The notes: generated by a model from the sequence alone, not told the origin. DNA of 56,376 nucleotides from Lachnospiraceae bacterium (GCA_017621075.1 JAGATV010000027.1:1-56376); one strand, 5' to 3'. Positions 1-8,881 are shown, counted from the first letter of the stretch. A program made the numbers and translations.

Positions 1-4
1 CGTT

Positions 5-185
5 TCTGTACAGCATTCAGGCAGGTCTCCCGGCTTAAAGATCATCGCATTGGCCATCTTCCCAGTTTCCCAGTGATATAGCGGCTTCTACTCCCTAATT
101 ACGGTGACGAGTTCGTACAGGATTTGCACCTGTTTCCCTTTTCACCGGAGCCAATCCTATTCAAGATTGCTCCGACACCTGATTA
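5..185 (-). promoter_or_regulatory. Cobalamin riboswitch
   Basis: Read on the minus strand this has the landmarks of the adenosylcobalamin aptamer in order: a CCGGTG-type stem, the segment GGTGCAAATCCTGTACGAAC, a CACTGGG-like B12 box near positions 60-75, and the 3' part with GATGATC, AAGCCGGGAG and ACCTGCC near 15-45. The family turns off B12 synthesis, uptake or B12-replaceable genes when the cofactor is abundant. The controlled gene lies left of position 1 and is not visible. The neighbouring FliD-C-like gene on the right is upstream and ends at its own terminator, so it is not the target. Confidence 0.88.
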
Positions 186-227
186 CTACATATTCAATTC
201 AATTTAATATAACATATGTGCACAAAA

Positions 228-254
228 AAAGAAAGGGCATTTCTCCCTTTCTTT
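228..254 (-). terminator. Terminator of the FliD-C-like gene
   Basis: A 10-bp perfect stem (AAAGAAAGGG / CCCTTTCTTT) with a 7-base loop is followed, read on the minus strand, by a run of seven T. It closes the gene ending at 304 and separates it from the riboswitch leader. The T-rich flank on the other side could let it work in both directions. Confidence 0.8.
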
Positions 255-303
255 TACTGTTTTTTATTTCACTGTTTCTTATTGATAGAATCATCTACCA
301 CAA

Positions 304-1074
304 TTATAATAAAGTATTAAACAAGCTACCGCTGTCATAAACATTATTCACTGTACCATTGGTGTTGTACATGCTGCTCTTGGAAGCTTCGTTATCAGCT
401 GTGGCATTAATCCTGGAAGCCTGTGCAGAAACACGATAGCCATAGGAACCTGCTCCGTTAAACATATTCTTAGCAGTATCCATATTCGCCTTCATAAAGG
501 TATCCTTATTAAGGGATAAGGTGCTGTCTTCATTCATTGTAATACCAAGCTTATTTAAGGTCTTGATATTAGCAACTGTCGCATTCGCCATGGACACAGC
601 CTTGTCGGTAACTCTCTCATTACCCGCATCATCCACTGCACTGATTACAGAATTATAATTATTTACAAAACTGTTTACAGCCTTGTAGATTGCTTCGGTA
701 TCATAATCCTCTGTAGTCTTCTCCACACCGTTTTCATCCTTGGTGGTAATTTCCTTTTTATTAAATACGGAGTTTTTGCCTGTCTCCAACAGTGCATCCG
801 CAGACTCCTTCAATGCATCGGTAGCAGTATCCACCTTTGCAAGACTCTTCTTCTCTTCCTCTGTAGCAGTGGTACTGTTTGACTTCTTTGCCAGATTGGT
901 TACGGCATCACTGCCGGTTTCACTATAATAAGCCTTCATCAACTTACCATAGCTGCCATTCTTAATGGCTGCATAATCGGAAAGGAAATTTAAGTTTGCT
1001 CCGCTTGAATTTTTCGTTCCCAAATTGGAAAACAAATATGAATAATCCGTCTTAGCCTGAATATTAATTGCCAT
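304..1074 (-). CDS. Small FliD-C-like (flagellar cap/hook-associated-like) protein, copy 1
   Basis: 256 residues, starting at ATG after a strong AAGGAGG site. No signal peptide. The N-terminus (INIQAKTDYSYLF) and the motif IKNGSYGKLMKAYY recur in the second copy at 47786-48526. The second half has the pattern of the FliD C-terminal domain: FVNNYNSVISAVDD, then LNKLGITMNEDSTLSLNKD, then a segment resembling the end of FliD. FliD itself caps flagellar filaments and is much longer, so this may be a derived surface, cap or chaperone-like protein. No flagellar gene lies nearby. The family assignment is by pattern only; the function is unknown. Confidence 0.6.
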   Translation of the reverse strand: MAINIQAKTDYSYLFSNLGTKNSSGANLNFLSDYAAIKNGSYGKLMKAYYSETGSDAVTNLAKKSNSTTATEEEKKSLAKVDTATDALKESADALLETGKNSVFNKKEITTKDENGVEKTTEDYDTEAIYKAVNSFVNNYNSVISAVDDAGNERVTDKAVSMANATVANIKTLNKLGITMNEDSTLSLNKDTFMKANMDTAKNMFNGAGSYGYRVSAQASRINATADNEASKSSMYNTNGTVNNVYDSGSLFNTLL

Positions 1075-1166
1075 AGTCTACCTCCTTGTATTCTACGCAT
1101 CCTTGCAAAAGTACCTTTTTCCTACTTCTATGGTATCATATATTTCGTCAAATGAACAGCAAATAT

Positions 1167-3095
1167 TTAGTTTTTTTCCAAAATTTGCTGTAGCATGACT
1201 ACTCTGTTGAAGGGGAAGGAGAAATAATAGCCATCCACGAAATCCTCTGTCAGTGCAATAATCTCCTTTGCCAGTTGGATTCCTGCCTGTTCTCCCTCTT
1301 CCCTGGTCATATCCTCACGATATCTGGCAAGAACCTCCTCCGTTACCTCAATACCTGTCATTTCATTTTTCATAAAGGTGGCATTTTTCAAACTCACAAA
1401 GGGCATGATCCCACACAAAATACGGGCTCCGGTTTCTTCCTTTACTCTTCTGAGACGTTCCACACCTTGCTTTGTAGAAACAGGCTGTGTCAGGAAAAAG
1501 GTTGCTCCTGCTGCCATCTTTTTCTTGACTCTTCCTATTTCCACATCCAAATTTCTGCGGGTTTGATTGATAGCTCCACCAAAACATATGGGTGCATCTG
1601 CAAACTGCTCCTCATTCATATCATTGGCAATCTGCATTAACCCTACTGAGTCAAAGTTGAACACACTCTTCACACTGCTTCTTACCATCATGGGAATGGG
1701 GTCGCCTGTTACAATCAGGAAATTATGAATGCCATTGATATGTGCCCCCAACAGCTGGGAACGCATTGCTATAGCGTTTTTATCCCTACAGCAAAGATGG
1801 GGCATTACACACATTCCTGTTTCTCTGGCAACCTTTTCTGCCATGAGAATGGAATCTGCCCTGGTACGTCCCGAGGGGGAATCCGGAAAAGTAAGCACAT
1901 CCACACCACTTTTCAAAAGCAGATGCGCCGCATCCATCAGCTTTTCATCATCACTGCCAAGGGGTGGGGCTAATTCTACGGCGATGAGCTTTTTACCTGT
2001 TTTTCCGGCAAAGAAAGAGTGGTTAATGATGGTTCTTTGTTCCTTGCCATCTGCCCCTTCTGTTCTTCCTGCATCATCCTCTCTAACATTTCCGTCTCTT
2101 ACATTTTCTGCATTTGCTGCTTCTGTCTCTCCTGCTTCTGTCTCTCCTGCTTCGTTATTCTCCTGCTCCCACTTTTTCTTTTTTTCTTCTAACAACACAT
2201 TCATCCTGCTGATATACTCCGGCGTAGTACCGCAGCAGCCGCCAAGGATTGTCACACCATCCTCTGCCAAATCCCCTGTTTTCGCCACAAAGTAATTGAT
2301 ATTTTCATTGGAGAAAATCATACGGTTGCTGACATTTTGAGGATACCCTGCATTGGGAAATGCAGTTAACGGCTTATTAATGGGCATTTTTAATCCTCGG
2401 ATAATCTGCTGCATATGGGCAGGACCCACACCACAATTAAAGCCAACCGCATCTATCCATTCTATACTTTCTGCTTTACCAATCAGCTTCCGTGCACTTA
2501 ACCCCAAATTACTATAGCCAAACTGATTTATCGCAAACTGAACAATTATAAATGCCTTATTTCCGATAAATTCTATGGCAGGACGGATGTCTTCTATATC
2601 CGCAAAGGTTTCAAATACAAAAACCTCTGCCCCTTCCTCCGAAAATACCCGGCAGATATCTATGTATTCCTGAACAACAGTTTCTTTTGCTGCCGGATTC
2701 TCATTGGGTATCTGACCGATATCTGCCGCAACAAATACGGATTCCCGGCATGTTTCCACGTTATCTCCGGCAGTTTCCACGTTGTCTTTCGCCATATTTT
2801 CTACAGCCTGTTTTGCCAAACGGTATCCGCTACGCAGATTTTCTTCTACCTCTTCCCATGCATTCTGTAACATTACTGTATTGCTGGCATAAGTATTGGC
2901 ACGAAGAAGTCTCGCCCCCGCTGCAATATATTCCTTATGTATCTCTACAACTCTTTCCGGATGCAGCTTATTGGCAAACTCCGGTAGCTCCTTTGTGTCG
3001 TATTTCAATGCATAATAGGTACCAAAGGCACCATCACAGAGCAAATGGTTTTGTTTGATTTGGTTTTTAATTTCTTCTTTACTGTATTGTTTCAC
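1167..3095 (-). CDS. Bifunctional homocysteine S-methyltransferase / 5,10-methylenetetrahydrofolate reductase (YitJ-like)
   Basis: 642 residues from a GTG start with GAGGAAA upstream. Residues 1-300 form the homocysteine methyltransferase barrel with the zinc cysteines visible in FNCGVG (near 219) and GGCCGTT (near 287). Residues 360-640 form the FAD-dependent methylene-THF reductase (AVELAPPLGSD, DSPSGRTRADS, FLIVTGDP). Together they make methyl-THF and methylate homocysteine to methionine in the cytoplasm. B. subtilis YitJ has the same architecture. Two oddities: a low-complexity linker at about 310-355 with a repeated AGETE unit, and a duplicated DNVET motif near residues 100-112. I see no SAM riboswitch or T-box in the 128 bases upstream. 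Confidence 0.93.
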   Translation of the reverse strand: MKQYSKEEIKNQIKQNHLLCDGAFGTYYALKYDTKELPEFANKLHPERVVEIHKEYIAAGARLLRANTYASNTVMLQNAWEEVEENLRSGYRLAKQAVENMAKDNVETAGDNVETCRESVFVAADIGQIPNENPAAKETVVQEYIDICRVFSEEGAEVFVFETFADIEDIRPAIEFIGNKAFIIVQFAINQFGYSNLGLSARKLIGKAESIEWIDAVGFNCGVGPAHMQQIIRGLKMPINKPLTAFPNAGYPQNVSNRMIFSNENINYFVAKTGDLAEDGVTILGGCCGTTPEYISRMNVLLEEKKKKWEQENNEAGETEAGETEAANAENVRDGNVREDDAGRTEGADGKEQRTIINHSFFAGKTGKKLIAVELAPPLGSDDEKLMDAAHLLLKSGVDVLTFPDSPSGRTRADSILMAEKVARETGMCVMPHLCCRDKNAIAMRSQLLGAHINGIHNFLIVTGDPIPMMVRSSVKSVFNFDSVGLMQIANDMNEEQFADAPICFGGAINQTRRNLDVEIGRVKKKMAAGATFFLTQPVSTKQGVERLRRVKEETGARILCGIMPFVSLKNATFMKNEMTGIEVTEEVLARYREDMTREEGEQAGIQLAKEIIALTEDFVDGYYFSFPFNRVVMLQQILEKN

Positions 3096-3223
3096 TGTAA
3101 TTTCCTCATAACTATTCTCATTTATCCCAGCATTCCACCCTAAACTACACTTTTATCCCTCTTCCACTCATATACATTTCTTCCCCAAAGTAAGACATTT
3201 AAATGAAACATCATTATCTGCCC

Positions 3224-3955
3224 CTACTTACTCTCATCCGTAATTGCCTCATTAGACACAAACATCCAGATTTCTGAATTCTCCGGAAGCTGTAAGGTCA
3301 CACGACAAATTTCCCCTGTCATCTCTGATAAACAGTCCAAAACCACCTGATTGCCCATCTGACTTCCTGCTATACATGTAAAATTCTGTGCATTCGTATC
3401 CCCATGCTGCATCACATAAGCGTCACTGTTGTTCAAATAGCACCATTCTAAAGGCTTCTCCATATCTTCCATCGTCAGCCCAAGACGCGACTTTAGTACA
3501 GACGCAACCTGTTTTCCGGTAACACGGGTAATATCCGTGAAGATTTCATCCATCTCTGCCCATTCCAAATATTCCTGCACTTCTTCGTCCGTCAGCTTTT
3601 CCATATCCAGCCCGCAGCCGGTATAAAAGAGCTCATTCAAATCAATCTGCTTAGGCTCGTCATAATAGCTTAGTAAAAAGGCGTTATTCTCCCGGCTGTT
3701 AACATAATCCGTCCATTGTGCCAGTTCCTGCTCTGTCAAAGCCACTGTTTCTGCTACGGCATCAGAAGTAACCGTTTCCGTTAGTTCCACTATACTCTCC
3801 TGCTGTGTTTCTACTGCCACATTAGAATCAGACGTTTCCGTTGGAGCCGCAGTGTTATCGTTCTGTATTTCTACGGCTCTGTTACCACAGCCCAAAAGGA
3901 CAGTGACACAGAAAGCACAGAGCAACCATATGCTGATTTTTTTCTTTTTTTTCAT
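3224..3955 (-). CDS. Lipoprotein of unknown function
   Basis: 243 residues. A lysine-rich start is followed by a hydrophobic stretch and the lipobox LLGC (Cys near 23), so the mature protein should be lipid-anchored outside the membrane. A Thr/Glu/Val-rich linker follows to about residue 70, then an acidic globular part with two cysteines (YTGCGLDMEK, FTCIAG). RBS GAGGAG stands 8 bases before ATG. I do not recognise the domain. It sits alone between the methionine gene and tRNA-Leu; no substrate-binding signature is apparent. Confidence 0.8.
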   Translation of the reverse strand: MKKKKKISIWLLCAFCVTVLLGCGNRAVEIQNDNTAAPTETSDSNVAVETQQESIVELTETVTSDAVAETVALTEQELAQWTDYVNSRENNAFLLSYYDEPKQIDLNELFYTGCGLDMEKLTDEEVQEYLEWAEMDEIFTDITRVTGKQVASVLKSRLGLTMEDMEKPLEWCYLNNSDAYVMQHGDTNAQNFTCIAGSQMGNQVVLDCLSEMTGEICRVTLQLPENSEIWMFVSNEAITDESK

Positions 3956-4044
3956 CTATGTACTCCTCAATACCCGCCTATATACCTTAATATCGTTACT
4001 TTATTTCAAAATTCAATAAAATACAAACTTCATACAGAAAAAAG

Positions 4045-4073
4045 AAAAAAGCCTTGAAATTTCAAGGCTTTTT
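4045..4073 (-). terminator. Terminator of tRNA-Leu(AAG), probably bidirectional
   Basis: GCCTTGAAATTTCAAGGC at 4051-4068 is a perfect palindrome flanked by A6 on the left and T5 on the right. It forms an intrinsic terminator on either strand. On the minus strand it lies directly after the tRNA. Confidence 0.8.
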
Positions 4074-4086
4074 CTTAAAAGGTTAC

Positions 4087-4170
4087 TGCGGAAGATGGGA
4101 CTTGAACCCACACGGTGTAACCACCACAAGATCCTTAGTCTTGCTCGTCTGCCAATTCCGACACTTCCGC
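4087..4170 (-). tRNA. tRNA-Leu (anticodon AAG)
   Basis: An 84-base class II tRNA. The acceptor stem GCGGAAG / CTTCCGC, discriminator A, a D-arm with AATTGGCAGA, a long variable arm and the T-loop GGTTCAAGTCC are all visible. The anticodon stem CAAGA/TCTTG encloses the loop CTAAGGA, giving anticodon AAG, which reads CUU (and CUC/CUA if A34 becomes inosine). CCA is not encoded. A34 in tRNA-Leu is uncommon in bacteria, where the usual CUY reader has GAG. Confidence 0.95.
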
Positions 4171-4192
4171 ATTTACGCACCGCGCAAATATG

Positions 4193-4221
4193 ATATTAGC
4201 ACCTTTATAGAAAAAAGTCAA
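4193..4221 (-). promoter_or_regulatory. Promoter of tRNA-Leu(AAG)
   Basis: On the minus strand TTGACT (4216-4221) and TAATAT (4193-4198) are 17 bp apart, a near-consensus sigma-A promoter placing transcription start about 15 bases before the tRNA. Confidence 0.8.
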
Positions 4222-4317
4222 TTGTTTTTTTGAAAAATTTGTAGGAATTTTTCAAACAATTACAAATTCTATTATAGATTGCTATTTTGCTGATGACTTC
4301 ACAACTAAAATCAAATA

Positions 4318-4348
4318 TTGACAAATTCTCATTAATAATATAATATTA
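4318..4348 (+). promoter_or_regulatory. Promoter with overlapping operator for the TetR/CPBP unit
   Basis: TTGACA (4318-4323), a 17-bp spacer and TAATAT (4341-4346). The palindrome TAATAT-A-ATATTA (4336-4348) overlaps the -10 box and a second palindrome GTTATATAAC follows, both suited to binding by the TetR protein encoded next. That it autoregulates is inference. Confidence 0.7.
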
Positions 4349-4390
4349 GTTATATAACAATCATTATATTTCATAGAAAGGAGGATACAC

Positions 4391-4975
4391 ATGCCACCAA
4401 AAGCAAAAATTACAAAAGAAATGATCGTGGATGTGGCTTTTGGTATTATTCAAAGTGATGGTGTAGATAAAGTTACTGCCCGTAATATTTCTGAGCAATT
4501 GAACTGCTCTACCCAACCGGTATTATATCATTTTGCAACCGTAGAGGATATCAAAAAGGCTGCCTATGAAAAAGCAGACGCATATCACTCAAATTATATC
4601 ATGAACATGGAAAAGGACTACGAAAATCCCATGCTTACAATTGGAATGAATTATATTCATTTTGCAATGGAGGAAAAAAATCTGTTTCGTTTTCTATTTC
4701 AATCAAATGAATTTTCAGGAGCAAGTATACCGGACTTGTTGAATTTAGAAGCATTATTACCACTCTTCACGGTTCTGCAACAGGAAGCAGATGTATCCTT
4801 GGAGGAAGCCAAGGAGATTTTTAGTACCTTGTTTATTTTTGCTCACGGATATGCAAGTCTGTATGCAAATAATACTATGATTTATGATGAGGCCAAGATA
4901 ATATCAGAATTGGAAAAAGTATTTTACGGAACACTTTGTGTGATGAAAGGAGATACGGATGAAAAAAACATTTGA
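4391..4975 (+). CDS. TetR/AcrR family transcriptional regulator
   Basis: 194 residues after a strong AAAGGAGG site. The N-terminal helix-turn-helix lies at about 25-47 (VTARNISEQLNCSTQPVLYHF), typical for TetR DNA-binding domains. The rest is an all-helical ligand and dimer domain without a recognisable ligand class. The gene overlaps the next one by 17 bases, so the two are co-translated, and the promoter carries palindromes over its -10 box. The likely role is a local repressor of itself and the CPBP protease gene. Confidence 0.9.
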   Translation: MPPKAKITKEMIVDVAFGIIQSDGVDKVTARNISEQLNCSTQPVLYHFATVEDIKKAAYEKADAYHSNYIMNMEKDYENPMLTIGMNYIHFAMEEKNLFRFLFQSNEFSGASIPDLLNLEALLPLFTVLQQEADVSLEEAKEIFSTLFIFAHGYASLYANNTMIYDEAKIISELEKVFYGTLCVMKGDTDEKNI

Positions 4976-5654
4976 AAAGCATGAATCTTTAATCAGCATT
5001 TTATTAATCATTTTATATGTAGTAATCAATTCCTACTGTATGCAAAACTTTGGATTGGAAGACTATAGAAGCACAATTATAAATACCATTTTTTCAATCG
5101 CTTTACTGCTTTTAATAATCACGATTAAAAGAACAGCCTATTATGGATTAACCAAGGTAACTGATTATAAAAAATATTTATATTTCATTCCTTTAGTATT
5201 AATTATATCCGTTAATCTATGGAACGAATTTAATATTGTTCATACTTCAACTGAGATTCTCTTTTATATTCTATCCATGCTCAACATTGGTTTTATAGAA
5301 GAAATTATCTTTCGAGGCTTCTTGTTTAAAATGATGGCAAAGGATAACCTTAAAAGTGCCATCATAGTAAGCTCCGTTACTTTTGGACTGGGACATATTG
5401 TCAATCTGCTTAATGGAGCAGATTTCGTTCCTACTTTATTACAGATGTGTTATGCAATCGCTTTAGGATATCTGTTTGTCATTATATTTTATAAGAGCAA
5501 ATCACTTATTCCCTGCATAATAGCACATTCTCTTATTAATTCCTTTTCAATATTTAATATTGAGAACAACGTATCTTTATACATAAGATCTGCATTTTTA
5601 ATTGTTGTGCCGCTTGCTTATGCGTTCTATATAAATAAAACGATTAAAGAATAG
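4959..5654 (+). CDS. CPBP-family intramembrane metalloprotease (CAAX/Abi type)
   Basis: 231 residues with six to eight hydrophobic segments. The family's catalytic motifs are intact: EEIIFRG near residues 115-121, FGLGH with a conserved His near 145, and AHSLIN with His near 189. Bacterial members of this Rce1-like family include bacteriocin self-immunity and prenyl-protease-like proteins; the substrate here is unknown. RBS GAAAGGAG lies inside the end of the TetR gene, so the pair is translationally coupled. AT-rich codon use sets both genes apart from the genes to the right. Confidence 0.88.
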   Translation: MKKTFEKHESLISILLIILYVVINSYCMQNFGLEDYRSTIINTIFSIALLLLIITIKRTAYYGLTKVTDYKKYLYFIPLVLIISVNLWNEFNIVHTSTEILFYILSMLNIGFIEEIIFRGFLFKMMAKDNLKSAIIVSSVTFGLGHIVNLLNGADFVPTLLQMCYAIALGYLFVIIFYKSKSLIPCIIAHSLINSFSIFNIENNVSLYIRSAFLIVVPLAYAFYINKTIKE

Positions 5655-5731
5655 AAATGCGTGAAATATAATGATATAATGGTTGTCTAAAGCGACTTAT
5701 TAAAATACATAATAAACAAACGAGGCAATCC

Positions 5732-7261
5732 ATGAAAAAAACAGGAAAATTAATAGAACTCATTTCAGAAAAAGGCATAAAGGTTTTGGCAATCATCATT
5801 TTAGGATGGCTCACCTTTTGGCAGGCAATCCGTACCTTCCGCCTGCCCTTTGATTATATTTAAGAATATGTCCGGGAGTATCCCGACTCTCCTATAAAAA
5901 ATCTATTATTCCTACTCTTCTGTATCATATTCTTCTTCCTGATACAGAAGGTAATCCTTCGGGGCGATACTGCCAGACAAAAGAAAACGGTATTTGTTAT
6001 TGCCCTAATTGATATTTTTATAGTTGGAATCCTTTTATCAGCCTGGGTATCCATCTGTGATATTTCACCCTATTGGGATCAGTTGGAGGTTTTGAATGCT
6101 GCCTCCGGCTTCCGCCAGGGTGACTTCGGAAATATGGAATATAATTACTTACAGATGTATACCCAGCACTACGGACTTATCTTTTTTGAAGAATTCTTCT
6201 TAGGTATTTGGAACAATTACCGAATTTTCCAATACCTGAATGTCCTTTTCATTATGATGATAATTTTTCTGTTTTACCGGGTTACCGATTTATTTTTTGA
6301 CAGCCCCAGAATCAGCCTTTATAGCTTGATGAGCGTTACCGTCTTTATTCCCATGCACGTTTACGTGGTGTATGTGTACGGTGATTTAGGTTCAATCGCA
6401 TTGTGTATGCTCTGTCTTTGGGCATTATTGAAATGGAACATTACATCAAAACTTCGATATGTTTTGATTGCTTTATTCAGTGCTTCTATTGCAACTCTAA
6501 TCCGGCAAAACAGTCTGATTATTCTGTTAGCTATTTTAATTGGCATGGTTATCCATGCTTGGAAAACCTGGAATTGGAAAAAGTTTGTTGTTGCAATTGC
6601 AGTACTTGTACTTCCTCTGCTATCCGTTCAGCTTGTGGAAGGAATTTATGAAATCCGCTCCGGTCGTGAAATTGGTGCCGGACTTCCTGCGGTTGTGTGG
6701 TTTTCCATGGGGATTCAGCAGGATTCCAACGGTGTAGGCTTTGATACTGCCTATGACGAGTCTATTTGGTGGCACAGCGACTGTGACCCTGAAAAAACCG
6801 CAGAAGCTGCCATAAAGGATATTAAGCACAGGTGGGAGGAGATAAAGGGAGACCCAGCCCTAATCAGAGAATTAATCCGCTATAAGGCATTGGAGCAATG
6901 GATCGAACCCACCTTTACCAGCTTTACCATGACCGGCAAATTTGAAGAGCCTGCCAATGCAGTGGTAGAAACCCTTTATTTTGGAACTTTGCCGGACTAT
7001 ATTTGCCGCTTTATGAATTTTTATCTTTTTGTAATCTATGCATGTGCTTTCCTATGGGCTATTAGGGGCGTGTTCCGTAAGGAGGGAATGCTTACTTCTA
7101 TTATGTTAATTGCCTTTGTAGGCGGTTTCCTGTTTGGTATGATATGGGAAGCCAAGGGACGCTATATGATGCCCTACGCCATGATGCTGATACCCTATAT
7201 GGCGTGCGGTTTATCACAAACGCAGGAAAAGCTACTTTCCCTTTTTCAAAAAGGAAAGTAG
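5732..7261 (+). pseudogene. GT-C-like polytopic membrane glycosyltransferase, broken by an in-frame stop
   Basis: A 509-codon frame starts at ATG 5732 and would match its neighbour (7232-8764) end to end, but codon 44 is TAA (5861-5863). Before the stop: KLIELISEKGIKVLAIII...FDYI; after it the frame stays open (EYVREYPDSPIKNLLF) to 7261. The intact paralogue reads LDYSEEILTVYEDS at this point. Shared marks downstream are MEYNYLQ, YEIRSG, LEQW and WEAKGRY. The rest of the coding frame is undamaged, so the loss is recent, or a shortened protein starts downstream (an ATG exists at 6083 but lacks a good ribosome site). Sequencing error cannot be excluded. Confidence 0.8.
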
Positions 7262-7270
7262 CTTTTCCTG
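7223..7270. terminator. Shared bidirectional terminator formed by two convergent gene ends
   Basis: An 18-bp perfect inverted repeat (7223-7240 / 7253-7270) with T-rich and A-rich runs in its loop. It encodes the last residues and the stop codons of both convergent genes (each ends ...KGK-stop, TAG on each strand), so the stem serves as coding sequence and terminator on both strands. Outside it, a second perfect 15-bp inverted repeat (7189-7203 / 7290-7304) encodes IPYMA in both genes. Confidence 0.8.
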
Positions 7271-8764
7271 TATTACCCATACCCCATATGCCATATAGGG
7301 TATCATGCAAATCACATATCCAAACACATATCTGCTTTTTGTTTCCCAGATAATACTGAACAAAATTCCTCCTACCACAATTACCAAAGGTAATACCTGC
7401 CAAATATGATTCCGCTTCCTAATACTCATTATTAGGAACAAAAGCACTCCAAAGTAAATTACAAAGGCATAGTAATTTTGAAGATTTACAAGCATTCCCT
7501 GTAAACCGCCTTTATAAACTGCTTCCACCAGTCCCGTCACATCCTTGGAATCATCAAAGGTAAGTGTCATGCTTCCATAGGTGGTTTCTCCCCATTGCTC
7601 CAGCATTTTATTTTTATAAAAATCCTGTGCCATAGCCGGGTCTTCTGCAAATTCCTGTAGTCTTGCCTTGATATCCACCAGCGCATATTCCGTTGCCTTT
7701 TGGGCATCATTTCCCGCCGCCCAAAAGATGGACTCATTATAAGCATTATACACACCATGACCGCCCCAATTACCCTGCATTCCCATTCCTACCCAAAGAA
7801 TTGCCGGCATGGAGTCACCAAGTTCTATTCCTGAGCGTTTCTCATAAATGGTAGGAATTATCTGCATACTGCCAAACATTACAGCAGTTACCAAGGCTCC
7901 AATTAAAATCGCTCGCCATTCCCATTCTCTCCAGGCATAAATCGCCAAACAGATAAAGATTGCCACCACTATAATCAGGGTATTCTTTCTGGCCAATGCA
8001 GCTATCGTCAGCGCCAGCACTATGATTGGAATATAACGCTTCTGCTTGGTATCACACCAGTTAAGCAGCGCCCAGATAGCTACAAGACTTAATGCAATGG
8101 AACAGATATCCCCATACACCAAATTCACATACAGATGCATGGGCAGAAATCCCGCCACAGTTACCAGACAGTAAAAATTTACAATCTGATTCTGAAATAA
8201 TTTATCCGTAATCCGATACAAAAAGAATACAATTGCCATAATAAAGATTACATTTAAGTACTGGAATACACGATAATCGCCACCGATTCTCAGTACCAGT
8301 TCCTCCAAAAACACCAAATTTAACTGCTGCTGAAAGCCCTGTATGTAATTGTATTCCATATGGGAGTAATCTCCCTCTAAAAAACTTAAGGTAGTTTGAT
8401 ACACCTGCTGTGCATCTCTGCTTTGCCTAAATTGGGTAACTGTAACCCACGTAGTTAAAGTTATTCCTACCATAAGAGTTTCCGCAATTGCAAAGTACCG
8501 GACAATTTTTTTCTTTTGTTCTTCGTTCTTATTCCTAAACAATACCCATGACAATACTCCATATAATACAAATATTGCTAAAAATACAAGCACATTTTTA
8601 ATCACACTGTCCTCATAAACAGTTAAAATTTCCTCCGAGTAATCCAAGGGATAACAGCAAGTATAAGCAGCCGTCCACCAGGTAATTACTGCCATTAAGA
8701 TAAAAGCAATTACCTTTACACCTTTTTCACTTATATTTTCTATGATAATACCTGCTTTTTTCAT
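7232..8764 (-). CDS. GT-C-like polytopic membrane protein (glycosyltransferase family 39-like)
   Basis: 510 residues, about ten to twelve membrane helices. An acidic loop follows the first helices (DYSHMEYNYIQGFQQ near residues 130-145), where GT-C enzymes keep their catalytic acidic residues. A large outer loop follows YEKRSGIELG (near 305), and WETKSRY stands before the last helix. GT-C enzymes transfer sugars from lipid-phosphate donors on the outer membrane face. It is paralogous to the broken gene at 5732-7261 and to 36247-37896. Family placement is by topology and motif pattern, and the donor and acceptor are unknown. It is convergent with its paralogue, overlapping by 30 bases. Confidence 0.7.
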   Translation of the reverse strand: MKKAGIIIENISEKGVKVIAFILMAVITWWTAAYTCCYPLDYSEEILTVYEDSVIKNVLVFLAIFVLYGVLSWVLFRNKNEEQKKKIVRYFAIAETLMVGITLTTWVTVTQFRQSRDAQQVYQTTLSFLEGDYSHMEYNYIQGFQQQLNLVFLEELVLRIGGDYRVFQYLNVIFIMAIVFFLYRITDKLFQNQIVNFYCLVTVAGFLPMHLYVNLVYGDICSIALSLVAIWALLNWCDTKQKRYIPIIVLALTIAALARKNTLIIVVAIFICLAIYAWREWEWRAILIGALVTAVMFGSMQIIPTIYEKRSGIELGDSMPAILWVGMGMQGNWGGHGVYNAYNESIFWAAGNDAQKATEYALVDIKARLQEFAEDPAMAQDFYKNKMLEQWGETTYGSMTLTFDDSKDVTGLVEAVYKGGLQGMLVNLQNYYAFVIYFGVLLFLIMSIRKRNHIWQVLPLVIVVGGILFSIIWETKSRYVFGYVICMIPYMAYGVWVIQEKLLSFLKKGK

Positions 8765-8881
8765 TTTTGTCCCTACTTTTTTCTACTTTTCTTTTTGTTT
8801 TTCATACTTCTTTTTTTCTGTCAAGCTTCTCTTACAAAGACCTTATTATCCTATCATATTTTCCCTCTTTTGTCACATTAA

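Noticed and set aside
1110-1175. Sigma-28-like promoter (TAAA-N16-GACGAAAT) before FliD-C-like copy 1
   Set aside because: Matches only 6 of 8 in the -10 part, copy 2 has a sigma-A-like promoter instead, and TTGCTG-16-TATGAT in the same place fits sigma-A.
3096-3223. SAM riboswitch or T-box before the homocysteine methyltransferase fusion
   Set aside because: No conserved aptamer or T-box sequence and no terminator hairpin could be found in the short leader.
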